Of a DNA stretch of 64,000 nt, positions 20,957 to 33,208 are shown piece after piece. Made by a program: the position numbers and the translations under genes. Where the stretch lies: positions 1,022,348 through 1,086,347 of the forward strand of contig ML976984.1 in assembly GCA_010015675.1 (NCBI GenBank). Direction: 5' to 3'. Position 1 is the first letter of the stretch; each line of letters begins with the position of its first letter. The stretch is from Byssothecium circinans (lineage: Eukaryota; Ascomycota; Dothideomycetes; Pleosporales; Massarinaceae). The notes under the pieces are model-generated. The model was not told the DNA's origin, made no database searches, and was given only the letters and a program-made list of their open reading frames with translations.

Positions 20957-22565
20957 ATGGAGGGTATGGAAGATGAGGAGTACGAGAATGAGCATGAGCG
21001 GGAGAATGGGTATGGGTCTGGAGATGGGTATGAGGATGGGGATGGGGGATGGAGGGGTGTGGTGCGGTATATCAAGGTATGATTTCCTTCTTTCCCCACG
21101 GCGCCCTTCGTCATAAATCCAGCTCCGACAGCTGAATTAACATAATAACCAACTATAGGAAACCCTCCTCGCACCCCTCCGCTTCCTAACCTCCCCGCTC
21201 CTCCTACGCACATACCTCCAAACGATCCTCCTCCTACTCACCAGCAGCATCCTCTTCGGCATCGCAGTGCTGGCGTATACGACGTTTTATCTCAAGTTCA
21301 TCCCGGTGAGGGGGGTCGAGGTCCCTGTGTTTCTGCAGTTTGAGACGGGTCCTCCTCCCGTTATCCCGCCTCCTCTGGATGCGCAAGCGGCGCTGCGACA
21401 CGGGAGCGGGTTGAGGTATCCCTACGGCTTCGCGGATCTGAAGGGCTTGGTGAGCAGGCAGAAATACGATGTCGTGGTGAGGATGGTGGTACCGCGGAGC
21501 GAGAGGAATATCGGGGCGGGGAATTGGATGGTGGGGGTTGAGATGAGGGGGGGTGGGAGGGCTATGTTGGGGTGGGAGGAGGGGGATGTTGAGGATTTTT
21601 CTCAACGGGGTTGGGTGGGGAGTATGAAGGATAAAATCACGTCTGAACAGGAGCAGAGAATATCTGGAAGCAGTGGGGGAGGGGGCAAAGAGAAAGAGAA
21701 ACATGTCGTTCTGGCGAGGAGTCGCAGACCGGCGATTCTGACATATCGGAGCTGGATGACTGAACTCGCGTACCGCGCTTTGAGATTGCCGCTATATGTC
21801 CTGGGGTTTGGGCTTGAGAGCGAGGTTCTCGTTGTCAAGATGATGGACGGTGTTTCGTTCGAAAAGGGGTGGAGAAATGTACCGTCGTCCCTGCGTCTCG
21901 AGATTCGATCCAAAACGCCACTGGAAGTCTACACCGTGAGCGTCAAGTTCATCGCTAGACTCGAGGGCTTGCGGTGGGTTATGTATAACCATCGGATTCT
22001 CAGCGCTGTCGTTTTCACGGGGCTGTTCTGGGGCGTCGAAGTCGGTGTTTTGATGGGCACTTGGGGGTTGTTTATGCTGTGCTTTGGTGGTGGACGTGCG
22101 AAGCGGGACGATGATGCGTACGAGGGAAAGAGGAAAAAGAAAGGCATTAAGAAAGAGGAAGGCTCCGGCACCACCACCCCGCGGATATTCCCTCGTGAAG
22201 ACGAAGCAGGTGCAGAATTCGACACCTCGGCGCCACCAACACCCATGTCCGACACATCCCGCACCTTCCCTACCCTCCCCTCTCAGCGTCCCCTACACTA
22301 TTCTTCATCCTATACTTCACCGAGCGACAACAAACCTAGAGTCAAGGAAGAGAGAGGAGAGCCTGGACTAGAGAGTGTTCTTGCTCGTGTTAAGGAGGAA
22401 GAGGCGGATGACGAAGAGGATGATGATTTTTTACTGGATGAACCGAGGCGGGGCGAGAGGGCGGCAGAGTTGGACTCAGGGATTGGGACGGGGTTGGAGA
22501 GTAGTGAGAGGGATAGGGGGTTGGGGTTGGGGAGGAGGAGGAGTGCGGGGGGGAGGGGTCGGTGA
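20957..22565 (+). CDS. SEI1: Seipin (ER lipid-droplet assembly protein)
   Basis: Exons 20957-21076 and 21159-22565, intron 82 bp (GTATGA...CTATAG); 508 residues. After an acidic, Gly-rich head comes a first membrane span near residues 65-90 (TILLLLTSSILFGIAVLAYTT), then the seipin lumenal domain beginning YLKFIPVRGVEVPVFLQF with VVVRMVVPRSERNIGAGNWMV, SRRPAILTYRSW and YTVSVKFIARLEGLRW, then a second span near 340-365 (VVFTGLFWGVEVGVLMGTWG). This hairpin-like two-span layout with a beta-sandwich lumenal domain is the seipin family, which marks ER-lipid droplet contacts and controls droplet size. The C-terminal 130 residues are acidic and Ser/Pro-rich, cytosolic and probably disordered. Start chosen at the first ATG in frame; ATG at 20966 is an alternative. 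Confidence 0.9.
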
Positions 22566-23561
22566 AGTATGGGGCGCCCGGGTGGGGGGGAGAATGGAGA
22601 AGGAAGGAAAGACGGAAGGAAAGACGGAAGGAGCGGGGGGAGTATGATACCATAATTTTATTTAGCGTGAGGAGTATTTCGTAGAGAGGGGTCGGAGAAA
22701 AACGTTTGAATATTTTCTCAACGTGGTACTGATACATGTGTATATAGTGTTTAGGTGAATGACCATACCGTGTTTCTCTTTCATCACGGCTCGAATGCGT
22801 GTACTTTTGTTGGGATTGACAGCGTGGCATCTCCCGAAAAGTTTAGTCAAGCGCCGCGTACACTGCGAGTATAAATAACCTAGGAGGTGTTATTTTCATG
22901 GTGCTGCTTATGAGAAATGACGCTCACGTTCATTCTGTAGTTTGGATTGAGTTTGTTTTGGGCTGGGATGTAAGGAGATGAGAGGGAAGTTTTGCATATT
23001 GCGGCGTACTATACGTACATGGACGCTCCTATTTTTCTAATCCCGGCCTGAGTATGTATAAGGCAAATGGTGTGCATGGAGAAACTTGTATAGCGGGCGT
23101 ATTTCGTTGGCTGTCTCTATGAATTAAGGCGTCGTAAGCAGTGTTCTCGCAGCCATCCGAATGAGGTTCAGCCTTGTATCTCATACGCTCTACCTTGCAT
23201 TCTAGTATCATTTGGTAAACGGGAAATCAGAGCAGCTAGCTCTGCTTATTGCCGTATAAGGTCTCCTCAGCGTGAAAGTAGTCGGGCCGACTGTTGGCAC
23301 TGAAAGCAGTCTCACAGCCCCTTTTTGGGGGCTTTTTTCCGATCCCTGATACATCATCTGATTCGACGAGGCTACCTCGTCTTGCTGATTGGATCTGTAG
23401 CCGCTGAGCGGCGATCAGGCTGAGACTGATGCCGTATTTATCGAACATTATTGCCCCGCTTTCCCTGATCTCAATCTTCTTCGCAATCATCACCTACTAG
23501 TGTGCGCGCACTAAGGACAGGACTAACACTAACACCGCTTGTGTAGCAGCTTGAAGGGCGC
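22566..23561. other. Intergenic, no gene seen
   Basis: About 1 kb between seipin and the NLR gene. No accepted coding frame and no RNA gene. A short hairpin-like GCCCC-T5-GGGGGC sequence near 23317-23332 is the only structured feature noticed. Confidence 0.4.
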
Positions 23562-26500
23562 ATGGCTAACGTGCGTCGCCTCGGGTTCACGAGGCTGTCA
23601 GGTGGAGAAGAGAACGAGGATCAATTTAGCGTCAAGTAAGTCTATTCTTGCACATGTTGGTGGGCCAGATACTCTCCAAAGAAGCCTTTATGTGCTCATT
23701 AGGAGACTCTCAGTCCAGTCATACGCATTAAGGATTACTCTCCACTTGTCTTCATGTTAGCAGAGATTGAGGAGGGAGACGAGGCGGTTTTCTTGTGAAT
23801 TGTGAAATTCCTGTTGACAGTTCATAGTGTAATCCTCGTCCACGGCCTCCGAGGGCATCCTCGAAAGACGTGGGAAGCGACAGTAAGCGTGAACGACGAT
23901 AGCAGTGACACGCCAGAATTGTCAAAGGGCCCCAAATCATGGTTCAAGAGACGGACAACGAAGCCCCATACCCCAATCACAACGGAGTCAGACGCCCCAT
24001 CGCCGTCACAAACGCTACCAAAGACCCCATTCAAGATCTACTGGCCAGAGGAGTACCTTATACCGGATATTCCCCAGGCTCGAGTGTGGGCGTATGGATA
24101 TGATGCAGATGTTTTTGGATTCTTCCAGCCGAACAACCAGAGCACCATCTCTCAGCACGGTCAGGACCTGAGAGCCAAGCTCGAGAGACAAATTGAGAAT
24201 AAGGTAAGATCCCCCTTGATTTGGAAAAGCTCTCCTAACGGTGTTGAAGGATCCAATTGTGTTCGTTGTGTATAGTCTAGGTGGCATTATTGTCAAAGAT
24301 GTAATTGCCTGACAGCCGCTGAAGCGCTGCGATATCTGCTTACTTGCTGCCGTAGGCTATCCGTCGATCGGAGATAGTCTGTGACCGAACAAGGCTCATC
24401 ATTTTCCTCGGAACGCCACACCGAGGAAGTTCTTCTGCAGACTGGGGCGTTGTCGTTTCAAACTTTGCTCGGATCGGTTTCCAAGACTCGAACAAGAGGA
24501 TCATGGGGGCGTTGAAGGTGGACAGTGAGCTGCTAGAAAATATCCATGAGGAGTTCGTGAAGATTGTGTTGAGGGTCGAGACCATAAAAATCCATTCCTT
24601 TCAGGAGGCACGAGGCATTACTGGCCTGAAAGGATTCCATGGAAAAGTGGGTCTTTCACTTGGTCTCTCTTTACGTTTCGCTGATGAGTTTAGGTTGTGG
24701 ACGACTTCTCCTCGAAACTCGGTCTTGCAGAACCCAAGGAGATCGTCGAGAGGATCAACGCCAACCACATGGAGATTGCGAGGTATGGAAGCAGAGAAGA
24801 CGAAGGCTACCTTGCCATTTCTGCCATTTTGAGAAAGTTCATTCGCGAGGAGAGAGAGCAACAGCTATCCTCTGCTCATGCCGCAACCGTCGCACGTACG
24901 TAAGACTCTAGACCAGTTCTTAATACCGAGAACGAGCATTGCCAACTGTTCTTAATTTGTTCGTGGCTGACAGTGGGGATTTTAGCACAAGAGCAGAGCG
25001 GACTCATGCCTTTTTCCATGGTCCCATTCCAGAGAGATCGTGCGTTCGTAGGACGTGACGATATTCTAGCCGACTTGAGGACGAAATTTGAAGAAGAAGC
25101 GCCACAGGATCACGCTCGAGTGGCTCTCATCGGTCTGGGCGGCATAGGGTGAGCATTTCACACGTTGTGTGGCATGAAACTTCTGCTTACATCGATTTCA
25201 GGAAGTCGCAGATCGCCATCGAATATGCTTACAGGGTCAGAGATTTCGCACCCCAGACCTGGGTGTTCTGGGTGTATGCAGGTACCGCCGATCGTATCAA
25301 AGAGGCCTACAAAAACATCGCTGCCAGGCTAGAGCTGCGGGGCTGGGATGATCCGAAAACAGATATCCTTCAGCTGGTTTACAACTGGCTTTGCGACGAG
25401 AGGAACGGCCGTTGGCTAATGATAATCGACAACGCTGACGACGATCGAGTAATTTCTGGTCCCACATATCCGGACAACAATGTACGCGGATTAGGGGCGC
25501 CTACTGAGAAAATGCCCATGGACAGCTACATCCCACAATCTTCCAATGGATGGATACTAGTCACTTCACGAAACCAGCTTGCAGCGACAAATCTCGTCGG
25601 AATTCCCCAGGCGGTGCTTCAAGTTGAGCAAATGGGGGAGAAGGATGCACTTATCTTGCTAAAGAACAAAGTCACGGTAGACAAAGCCTCCGAAGACGAC
25701 GCGAAAACACTCGTGCGGGAACTGGACTATATTCCTATCGCAATCACTCACGCAGCTGCGTATATCGGGAGCATGGCACCAATGATCACGGTGTCGAAAT
25801 ACCTCGAATTCTTCCAGGAAAGCGAAGAGAACCAAACATACCTTCTCAACAGCGAGGCCGCAAGAGACTTACGGCGGGATGAAACTGTCTCGGATGCGGC
25901 AATCACAACGTGGCAGATATCCTTCGAGCAGATTCGCAAGTCCAGGCCAGATGCTGCAGACCTACTTTCTCTCATGGCCGTGTTCGACCGGCAAGGGATT
26001 CCTGACCCAATAGTACGCAATGGTCGAGATTCGATACGATTCATGGAGGCGGTAGGGGCGTTGACACACTTCTCTCTGATCAAAGTCCAAAATACGAAAC
26101 AATCGGAGCAACAATATGGAGAGTATCTATTCGACATGCACGGTTTAGTGCAGCTGGCTACCAGGAAGTGGCTGGAAGTGCAGAACCAGTTAGACGGATG
26201 GAAGACGGTTTCCTTGCGAATAATGGCAACCAATTTCCCATTGTCGAGATACGAAACCAGAAGCCTTTGCCAGATACTGTATCCGCACGCAAACAGATTG
26301 CTCACCTATTCACCAAGAGACAACGAGGCAACTCTGAGTCGATCAATCGTTGCACTTTCAGTAGCAGAATTTCTCCGGCTTGAAGGTGTTGATGTGGAAG
26401 CCGAGAGAATTTGCCGCGATGCAATAACTGCAAGGTCAAATTTGCTTGGGCGCGGAAACCCAGCCACCCTTGACAGTATGCATACTCTCACGAACATATT

Positions 26501-27365
26501 GCTCGACAGGGGACAGTATACCGAAGCACAATCAGTGCAGCGGCAAGTACTAGAAGGGTTCGAAAAGCTATACCCTCAAGGGAGTTGCCACATACTGCGA
26601 GCATGTGTCACCCTTGGAGTGGTGCTTCATCGACTACGTATGTCTCCAGAGGCAGAGAAGGTGACACGGCGAGCTGTACAAGGACTCACGGAGTTTCTTG
26701 GACCAGAACATAGAGAAGTACTTGCTTCGCTAAGTAGTCTTGGATTGATATTGCACAGGCAAGGCAAGCACGAGGATGCGGATAAGATACTCCAAAAAGT
26801 CATGGATGCACACGAACGTAGGCTTGGTGTAGAGCATACGGAGACGATTTCCAGCATAAGCAACATATGTAGTTCTTTCTGCTACCAAAAGAAGTGGGCA
26901 CAGGCTGAAGAATTATGGCGGCGGAATCTAGAGCGCAGTAAAAAGGCTCATAGGCCAGAGCACCCCAGCACACTAAATATTATGTGTAATATCGGGCGGG
27001 TAATGCGGAGCCAAGGCAAAGATGCAGAAGCAATATTTCGCGACACTCTAAGGATACGAGAAAGAGTACTGGGACCGAACCACTTTGATACACTCGTAAG
27101 TGCATCGTTCGTTGGATTAGTATCATGGGACCAACACAAATATGACGAGGCCGAGGAAATATTCATACGCACGATCAAAGGGTTTTGGAAAAACTTTGGA
27201 CCAGAGTGTCTTGAGACACATAAAAGCATCAAGTGTTTTGCTTGGTTCTTGAGGGAACAGGGAAAGGATGGACAGCTGGTAACGCTCAAGCAACTTTTGG
27301 AGCATCCCGAAATGTACGACAATGACAGCAAAGTCTCTTTACTATTGGATTCAATAGCTAGCTGA
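23562..27365 (+). CDS. NLR-like STAND protein: alpha/beta-hydrolase (SesB-type), NB-ARC, TPR
   Basis: Seven exons, 23562-23635, 23828-24203, 24250-24300, 24356-24646, 24694-24895, 24986-25148 and 25202-27365; 1106 residues, every junction GT-AG and in frame. Residues 25-290 form a SERAC1/SesB-like esterase: ILVHGLRGHPRKTW, nucleophile Ser near 159 in VYSLGG, FLGTPHRG, and a His near 289 in NHMEIARY. An NB-ARC ATPase follows: P-loop GLGGIGKS near 386, Walker B RWLMIIDN near 460, GWILVTSRN, and LDYIPIAITHAAAYI. The C-terminus holds about six kinesin-light-chain-type TPRs. This is a typical fungal NLR layout, where ligand sensing by the repeats would trigger the effector domain in non-self recognition or heterokaryon incompatibility. 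Trigger and substrate are unknown. The usual GHSxGG reads VYSLGG. Exon 1 and the 192-bp first intron are the least certain part. Confidence 0.85.
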
Positions 27366-27459
27366 TACTTTCAAAAGACACTGGCTACTTGACCACTCTA
27401 TTCGAGGATTTGATATTAACACTCACTTGTAATCTCTATCCAGGGCCTCCCCCTTCAGG

Positions 27460-27790
27460 GTTGGTCAACTAAGTAAGTTGGCCACCTAACCAACTTTTCG
27501 CGACGCGTTAGCTATCAACCTATAATGCCTCAACCATCTAAACTCCAACCAAGCTGCAACGAAGCAGATATTGCTCTTGCTATCTCAGCTATCAACTAGG
27601 GTCAAATTGGGACTGAAGATACATAAACGTTGGTTAAGCAGCGAGCTTGCTTAGTATCTAACTATCAGACCAAGTCCATGTTAGGGAAGTCTCGGAGTAG
27701 CTCTTACGCATCCCGCGTACCAGAAGCGTAGCTAAGGCAGCGGACAATGTCAATATTATAAACTATTAATAAATGTTCTATAGGTGTATA
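27460..27790 (+). mobile_element. Decayed pogo/Fot1-type transposon remnant
   Basis: From the ATG at 27525 the frame reads MPQPSKLQPSCNEADIALA, then AISAIN, TAG, GQIGT and further stops. The N-terminus is that of Fot1/pogo transposases, just before their helix-turn-helix, and it breaks off within about 30 codons. Upstream text at 27450-27500 (GGTTGGTCAACTAAG, TTGGCCACCTAACC) looks like an inverted-repeat end. The DDE core is absent, so this is an internally deleted or solo 5' fragment. The TAG after AISAIN replaces a CAG/CAA-type codon, consistent with C-to-T decay. It lies between the NLR and the APH-type gene. Confidence 0.65.
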
Positions 27791-27799
27791 GTACCTCCT

Positions 27800-29496
27800 T
27801 TACTGGTAGCAGTATGATCCTATTTCCTTGGTAGCATTATCATCCTTGTTACTAGTAGCGTCGTCCTCAATCTCAAGTCTATCAAATTCGGCTGCAAATC
27901 GTTCGCGGAGTCGATTGGAATACGCTTCCTTATCCTTGAGTTTCGCGGCAATGAAATCAGCACTTTTAGAGCCCCAGTACGCCGACACGGTCCGGTCGAA
28001 CTCAGGGCCAGAATCTTCGATGGGGGCAAATTTCCTCTGAATATGTGACATGTAGAGACTGTATAGCCCATTCAAGCAGTCTAACGCAGAGAAGTACCAG
28101 AAATTTCCAATTTCCCAACCCTTGCGCATGATCTGGGTGTGTATCATGTTGTCCTTTCCAAATGACCGCTCTTCCTTTTCAAAGGCTGCCATAAACTCTG
28201 CATGTGCGCTCTCAAAAGCTTCGAGTTCTTCTCCAACGAGTCTATCTATCGATGTCCCGGTCAACCAATATGGCGGATGTTGCATCTCTATTGGTAGAAT
28301 ACACGCCCACTCAAGATCAATTATCGCTGTAATGTGCCAGTCACTGTTGACGAAAATATTGCTTTGATGGAGGTCGGTGAGCATCATAATGAATGGTCCT
28401 TGGCGGAGATTACGATCAGTAAAGTGTCGAAGGAGCGCTCGCATCATTGTCAGGGCCGAGAGCTGCTGCTGACCGTCTGCCGTATCGTGTATGGAATTTG
28501 GCATATACCGTATACGGTTATCATGGCATGCAAGGAGATCTAACAAGTATGCGTCGGCGGTGGTATATGTTAGGTTCCTTGGGATATCTGTCGGGATGCC
28601 GCAGTTCTCTAGCTGCTGTAGGGTACATGTTAGAGGGCGGTTTGTAAGGCTTACAACACCGTGATTGTCAATCGTTAGAGACCCAATGCGTGAAAAATGC
28701 ACCCGAGCCAATGAAAGTATGATTCGAGACAGGCCCGCAAAGAGGTTGGCCCTTCGATCCCGGTCGTGATGCAGCGAGTCCCAAGACTCAGAGAGCATTT
28801 CACCCTCTTGAACGCAGTCCACAATCAGATATCCAGCGTCTATGGAAAGGGGTGATGGACGGCCGACATATCGGGACGAAGCAGGATATCCAAGTAGCCG
28901 CAGTGCTGTGCGTCGAAGGAACGAAGCGATTCGTGCAAATAGGGGGGCATTTTCAGGTGCGGTGAACTAAATAAAGTAATTTATGTTAGCTTGCTTCATG
29001 GAGACAGGAATAACACATTTTAGACAAATGTACATACACTCTGACCTTTAAGGAAGCCGAACCCTCTCAGACATGGTATTGGAATGTCGGGACAGTTGTT
29101 CTTAATCCAGATATAGGTAGCGACTTCACAGCGGAGCTTTTCCTCCGCATTGCCGGGATACTGCGACTCTCCGACCTTGTACGGTAGAGGGAATCTGATG
29201 AATACCTTCTTGACGCCGAATCTGGCCGTATCGTCGATATAGATGGGTATGCAGGCGTTGAAGCTGCCGTGAACCCACTCTCGGAAATCCTTTGCGGCTT
29301 TGCAGGTTTCTCGAGGAACTCCCAGGTGGAAAGAGACAAGCTCCTCAATATCTTCACGATGCTCCAAAAGGTAGAAGTAAAAGTTCAGTCGCTTCTGTGG
29401 ATACGATAGCTCGTGAAGGACATCGTCGTCTTCCATAAGAGCCTCCTCTAGTGTGATGCGCCTCTTGAGAAGGGGTAGCGAACGGGCCATTTCCAT
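27800..29496 (-). CDS. Aminoglycoside phosphotransferase (APH)-fold fungal kinase-like protein
   Basis: Exons 29496-29038 and 28966-27800 with a 71-bp intron (GTATGT...TTTAG) that joins FLKGQS to FTAPEN; 541 residues. Family features in order: LPLLKRRITLEEAL...HELSYPQKRLNFY at the start, VHGSFNACIPI, the lobe linker GYLIVDCVQEGEML, LARVHFSRIGSLTIDN, then the catalytic loop LTDLHQSNIFVNSDW and the metal-binding IIDLEWACILP, both intact. It is a common, often expanded fungal APH family whose substrates are not known; resistance function should not be assumed. The start at 29496 (MEMARS) fits the family; an in-frame ATG at 29694 would add a 66-residue head of odd composition. Position next to an NLR and a dead transposon suggests an accessory block. 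Confidence 0.82.
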
Positions 29497-30511
29497 GGAT
29501 ATATCGTCAATGAGAGACCAAGGTGGAAAGATGTAGACCGAGACGCGGCTGGACGGTCGTGGCAACGCGACGCGACGCGAGAAGGAGCTGACAGATGCAC
29601 GTCTTTGCGCCCGAGGCGAAGAGCTTGGCAATCCGAGCCCTGCCAAGATTAATGCATTTAGTACGAGTTCACTCACATCCCACCCACAACCCATTCTTCA
29701 AAACTCGCCTCTCTCACGCCGAGAAACCCAAACGAACTTGCAAGCGACGCGTTTGATCCCAGCGGCCTTACCCACCACCCTAAATAGGGTTTATCGCAAC
29801 CAATGCCCAAGCGTTCACAACCACCATTCCGCCATACAATGGAATTGACATTGAGTACGACATCCAACCCAAGGAACACCCTCTGTACACAAGGGTGCCA
29901 CACTTCTTTCTACAGATAGACATAACAATTGGTTGATATAAAGGGGTTTGGAGGTAATGAACTTGGTGAGAAGCTTTGGATGCGGTGCTGTGAGTAGAGG
30001 GTAATGTGTACGGGAAGGGGGATAGGGAGGTGGGGAGGTGATGGTTACTTTGAGAGGACTTTTTATGGTGTTGGCTAGTGGTGCAGTATGAGCTGTGCTT
30101 GTAGTGGACGTATAGAGTCCGGTTGTGTGCTAAGGTAAGATGGATGTTAGTATTGTGTTGTGCGCAAGGATCTTCATAAAAGTGTTAATGTGCGTTGGGA
30201 GATTGCTTTGCCTGGTGACTAGCATGTGGAATATATCACATAGGATGAGAAACGTTTGACCTTAAGGAACCCATGGATCATGACCAGCGATTTTGGGTTA
30301 TTAGCTTAGGCTACATATCGTGTGTTGAAGGTGATGAAGAGCAAAGCAGACCGCCCCAACACTATGGAAACCACCGCTGGACTTGAAACCGTCCCCCCTC
30401 CTCATGCACCGAAAAGCACATACTGACAGGTTCCGTCAAAGTCCCCATTTGAGGGCGCCGTGCTCAATCAGGAAAGCCTCACTCGCGCTCCTCCTCGATA
30501 ACGACAGAGTC
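29497..30511. other. Intergenic, no gene seen
   Basis: About 1 kb. Its right end is the 3' flank of the coiled-coil gene and its left end is the promoter side of the APH-type gene. No other feature recognised apart from the possible N-terminal extension of the APH-type gene up to 29694. Confidence 0.4.
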
Positions 30512-30937
30512 TCAGTCAGACTCCAACTCGCTATCGCTGCTCTCGAAGTACTCAGTCTTGACCATGGAGACATCCTCGTTTGACTCCCCATCCTCCTCCT
30601 TGGCCCCCTCCTTGATCTTGACTCCCCCTTCATCCTCCCACTGCCTAGCCTTCGCCTTCGCCTTCGCCTTCGCCTTCGCCATTGCCGTTGCCGTTGCGAC
30701 TTGCTTGCCCTTCCGGTACGCCCCGAAGGTCTTCTCGACCAACGCCTCCTTCTCCCGCTCCAGCTCCTTCATCTTGGCCCGATTCTTTGTGATGACCTCG
30801 CAGACGCTCTCGAGGGTGGCTTGAGCGCGGTTATTGTCTTTACGCAGCGATTGAAGCTCCTTCCGCACACTATCGTATCGAGCCTTGTCTTCGGCTTTAA
30901 GTCCTTCTTTGATGCGGTCTTGCTTGGAGAGGCTCAT
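30512..30937 (-). CDS. Small coiled-coil protein, unknown function
   Basis: A single exon of 141 residues from an ATG at 30937. Residues 1-75 are strongly charged with heptad-like spacing (DKARYDSVRKELQSLRKDN, NRAKMKELEREKEALVEK), so a coiled coil is likely. A simple-sequence AKAKAKAKAKA run follows, encoded by a six-base repeat near 30655-30685, and then an acidic tail ending SSDSELESD. No domain is recognised. A basic-then-acidic tail suggests a nuclear or nucleic-acid-associated protein, but that is a guess. Confidence 0.55.
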   Translation of the reverse strand: MSLSKQDRIKEGLKAEDKARYDSVRKELQSLRKDNNRAQATLESVCEVITKNRAKMKELEREKEALVEKTFGAYRKGKQVATATAMAKAKAKAKAKARQWEDEGGVKIKEGAKEEDGESNEDVSMVKTEYFESSDSELESD

Positions 30938-31477
30938 GGCGATGAAAGCAGCCGGGAAGGCGAGGGATGTTGATGTTGTTGCTGTTGGTAGCTTTTGCGT
31001 TGGATGGACCGAACGGCCCTTCGCTCGTAGAGTAAGTCCAGCTCATACCACGGGCAGGGAAGTGATGAAAGACAACGCAGGCAACTTACTCTTGTATAGT
31101 GGTTGAGACCGCTTGTGCTTCGTGATGCTGCAGCTGATAGAATGAATTGGATTGCGTGGGTAGAGGGGGAGCGTTGGTGGTCGGGTGGTGGAGAAAGTGG
31201 AATTCGTTGCTAGGAAGGCACGACACTCACCAACGACGGCAGGCAGGCACGAACCGTCCATCAGCCACACTCCACTACACGGACAGGCCACCATCGAAGA
31301 CAATCAAGGAAATAGTAAAGGACTCTCTTACATGAAATAATGAAGTGAAATTAAAGAAACCTAAATTAAATGCTCGCATGAGAACGCCAAGAGTGTATGC
31401 AAGACTATTACATCAACAGTGATATACCCACCGTAAATCAAGTACACGATCTGCATCGCCAAATGTGCAGCACACAT
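30938..31477. other. Intergenic, no gene seen
   Basis: About 540 bp between two minus-strand genes; probably the promoter of the coiled-coil gene and the 3' flank of the pantothenate kinase gene. Nothing else seen. Confidence 0.4.
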
Positions 31478-33208
31478 CTACACGCTCGTACGCTTAGGCA
31501 CATCGAAGCTATTCCTCCTCCCCCAGTTCTGCGGCTGCCTCTTCAAAAACGCCCCCACCGCACCAAGATACCCCTCATGCCTCAAAAAGTACGCCTGTTT
31601 CGTGCCCTTGGACCAGAACCGAATGGCATATGACAGCGTATGCATGGTCTGGGAGTGTCCGCCAATGAACGAGCCCCCAAAGTATATGTGCGGCAGGTTG
31701 TGCTTCTCAGCATGCAGGTACGCGATCTGGCCGATGTTGTTAGATACGGCGTAGAGGAGGGATCTTGAGATGTCTTCGGAGCGGAACGTTGCGGGGGAAT
31801 GGGGGAGTTCGGATGAGCCTTCTACGGCTTCTTCTTCGGATATGTTTTTGTATTCGCCGTTGCAGCCGTCTTCTGCTTCGCGCTCGGCCGCCCGCTTCAT
31901 TTTATAGACTTTTCCAAAGGAGCTGGCGATGTGGGTGCTCTTGAGTCCAATCTTGTTGTATCCTGCTCCGTAGATGTCGCCGACTAATAGGTCGACTGTG
32001 GAGTTGTCGCCCTTCTCTGCGAGCTTCAGCATATCGTCGAAGTTCCGAGCGCCTGTCAGCAAGGATAGTAGACCCCATAGTGTTCCTCCTCCTAAGCTTG
32101 TGCCGCCAATACGCTCATATTGTCTGGGTCCTGAGACCTTGATCATGGACACGCCGGAGCCAATGTTTACGAGGAGGTAGGGGTATATCGATGGCGGTTG
32201 GGGTGGCAAGGCCACGAAGTCCATTGGGTCTTCCTCACTATAGGTAAAGACCTCGTTCGGTATCTCGGTGATGAAGAAGTCGAGACCTGTGAGATTAGTT
32301 AATATTGCATGCTGCATCGATACATGGAGGGCATACCTATGATCAAGCACTCCATCTCGTCCTCCCGTATCACCTCGACTCCCAGTGCTTCCCGTATCTT
32401 GTCATAGAACTTGAACGCCCCACCGCCCGTAGCCATCACACACAGTTCCTCCGGAGGCGCGCCATTGAGCTGTTGGTGGTCTGCCTGCAGCTTGCGCATG
32501 AACCCAATACACGTGTCTATCCGATCCGTCTCGAATTTGACAAAGTTGAGTCGACCGCCGATGGAGCTTTCTTCGGGTTCGCGCGAGAAGTAGACGAGTT
32601 TGGCGAGTGAGCCTCCGATCTAGTATCAATCCTCCATCAGCATATTCATTTTCTCATTTTCCGAAGATTGGTGGTGGGAAGTGTATGTTGGGGGGATTTG
32701 GGCAACTCACGTCGACTGCGACATGGCTCACCACGGCGGTATGATTCGGAAGCCGGATATCCCTAGTATCATGGTCGTAGTCATCGCTGCGGGGCGTGAG
32801 GGGCTCTTCGTCGCTGATGAAGGCGCCCTGCACATTGATGCGCACTGTGCCCGGGCGCAATATCGTCTCCTGGATATCCGACTGCAGCGTCGGTCGTCGC
32901 GGGCGTACATGTGTAGTTTCGGGAACGGATGCTATATCGGCGGCGGCAGAAGTAGGTCCAGGTCTAGCAGGACGCCCGGTTTCTCCCGTCGTGGGGTCCA
33001 GCGATGAGCTGGAGGGCGACATGGATGCGGTTCTGGGCCTTGGCTGCAGCTTCGCCCTCTTTGTGCGGTGGTGCAAGCTACCTAGACGCCGGCGTACACG
33101 ATGCGCTCTGTTGGAAAAGGCAAAATGGGCTGAGGGATGGAGAGAATGGAAGAGAGTCGTCGACTTCTCGGCTAGCGAAGCGGGAGATTCTGTTGAGGGT
33201 GCTTCCAT
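31478..33208 (-). CDS. CAB1: Pantothenate kinase (eukaryotic type II, Fumble)
   Basis: Exons 33208-32711, 32619-32337 and 32286-31478; 529 residues with both introns GT-AG and in frame. It phosphorylates pantothenate with ATP, the first and controlling step of coenzyme A synthesis. Visible motifs: the nucleotide-binding DIRLPNHTAVVSHVAVD-IGGSLAKLVYFSRE strand pair across the first junction, VMATGGGAFKFYDKI, LVNIGSGVSMIKV, and GGTSLGGGTLWGLLSLLTG, all hallmarks of the Fumble/PanK ASKHA fold. The start is the first in-frame ATG at 33208; the first 130 residues are basic, Ser/Pro-rich and probably disordered or regulatory. A low-complexity insert with acidic residues lies near residues 400-430 (EREAEDGCNGEYKNISEEE). 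Likely cytosolic and subject to CoA feedback, as known for the family. Confidence 0.93.

Noticed and set aside
23236..23493. 85-codon minus-strand frame upstream of the NLR gene
   Set aside because: Composition is plausible but there are no splice sites, domain or promoter context; could equally be chance.
29497..29694. 66-residue N-terminal extension of the APH-type gene from the ATG at 29694
   Set aside because: The family normally starts near MARSLPLLKRR; the extension is Ser/Arg-rich and contains a GTGAGT...GGCAG intron-like piece whose removal breaks the frame.
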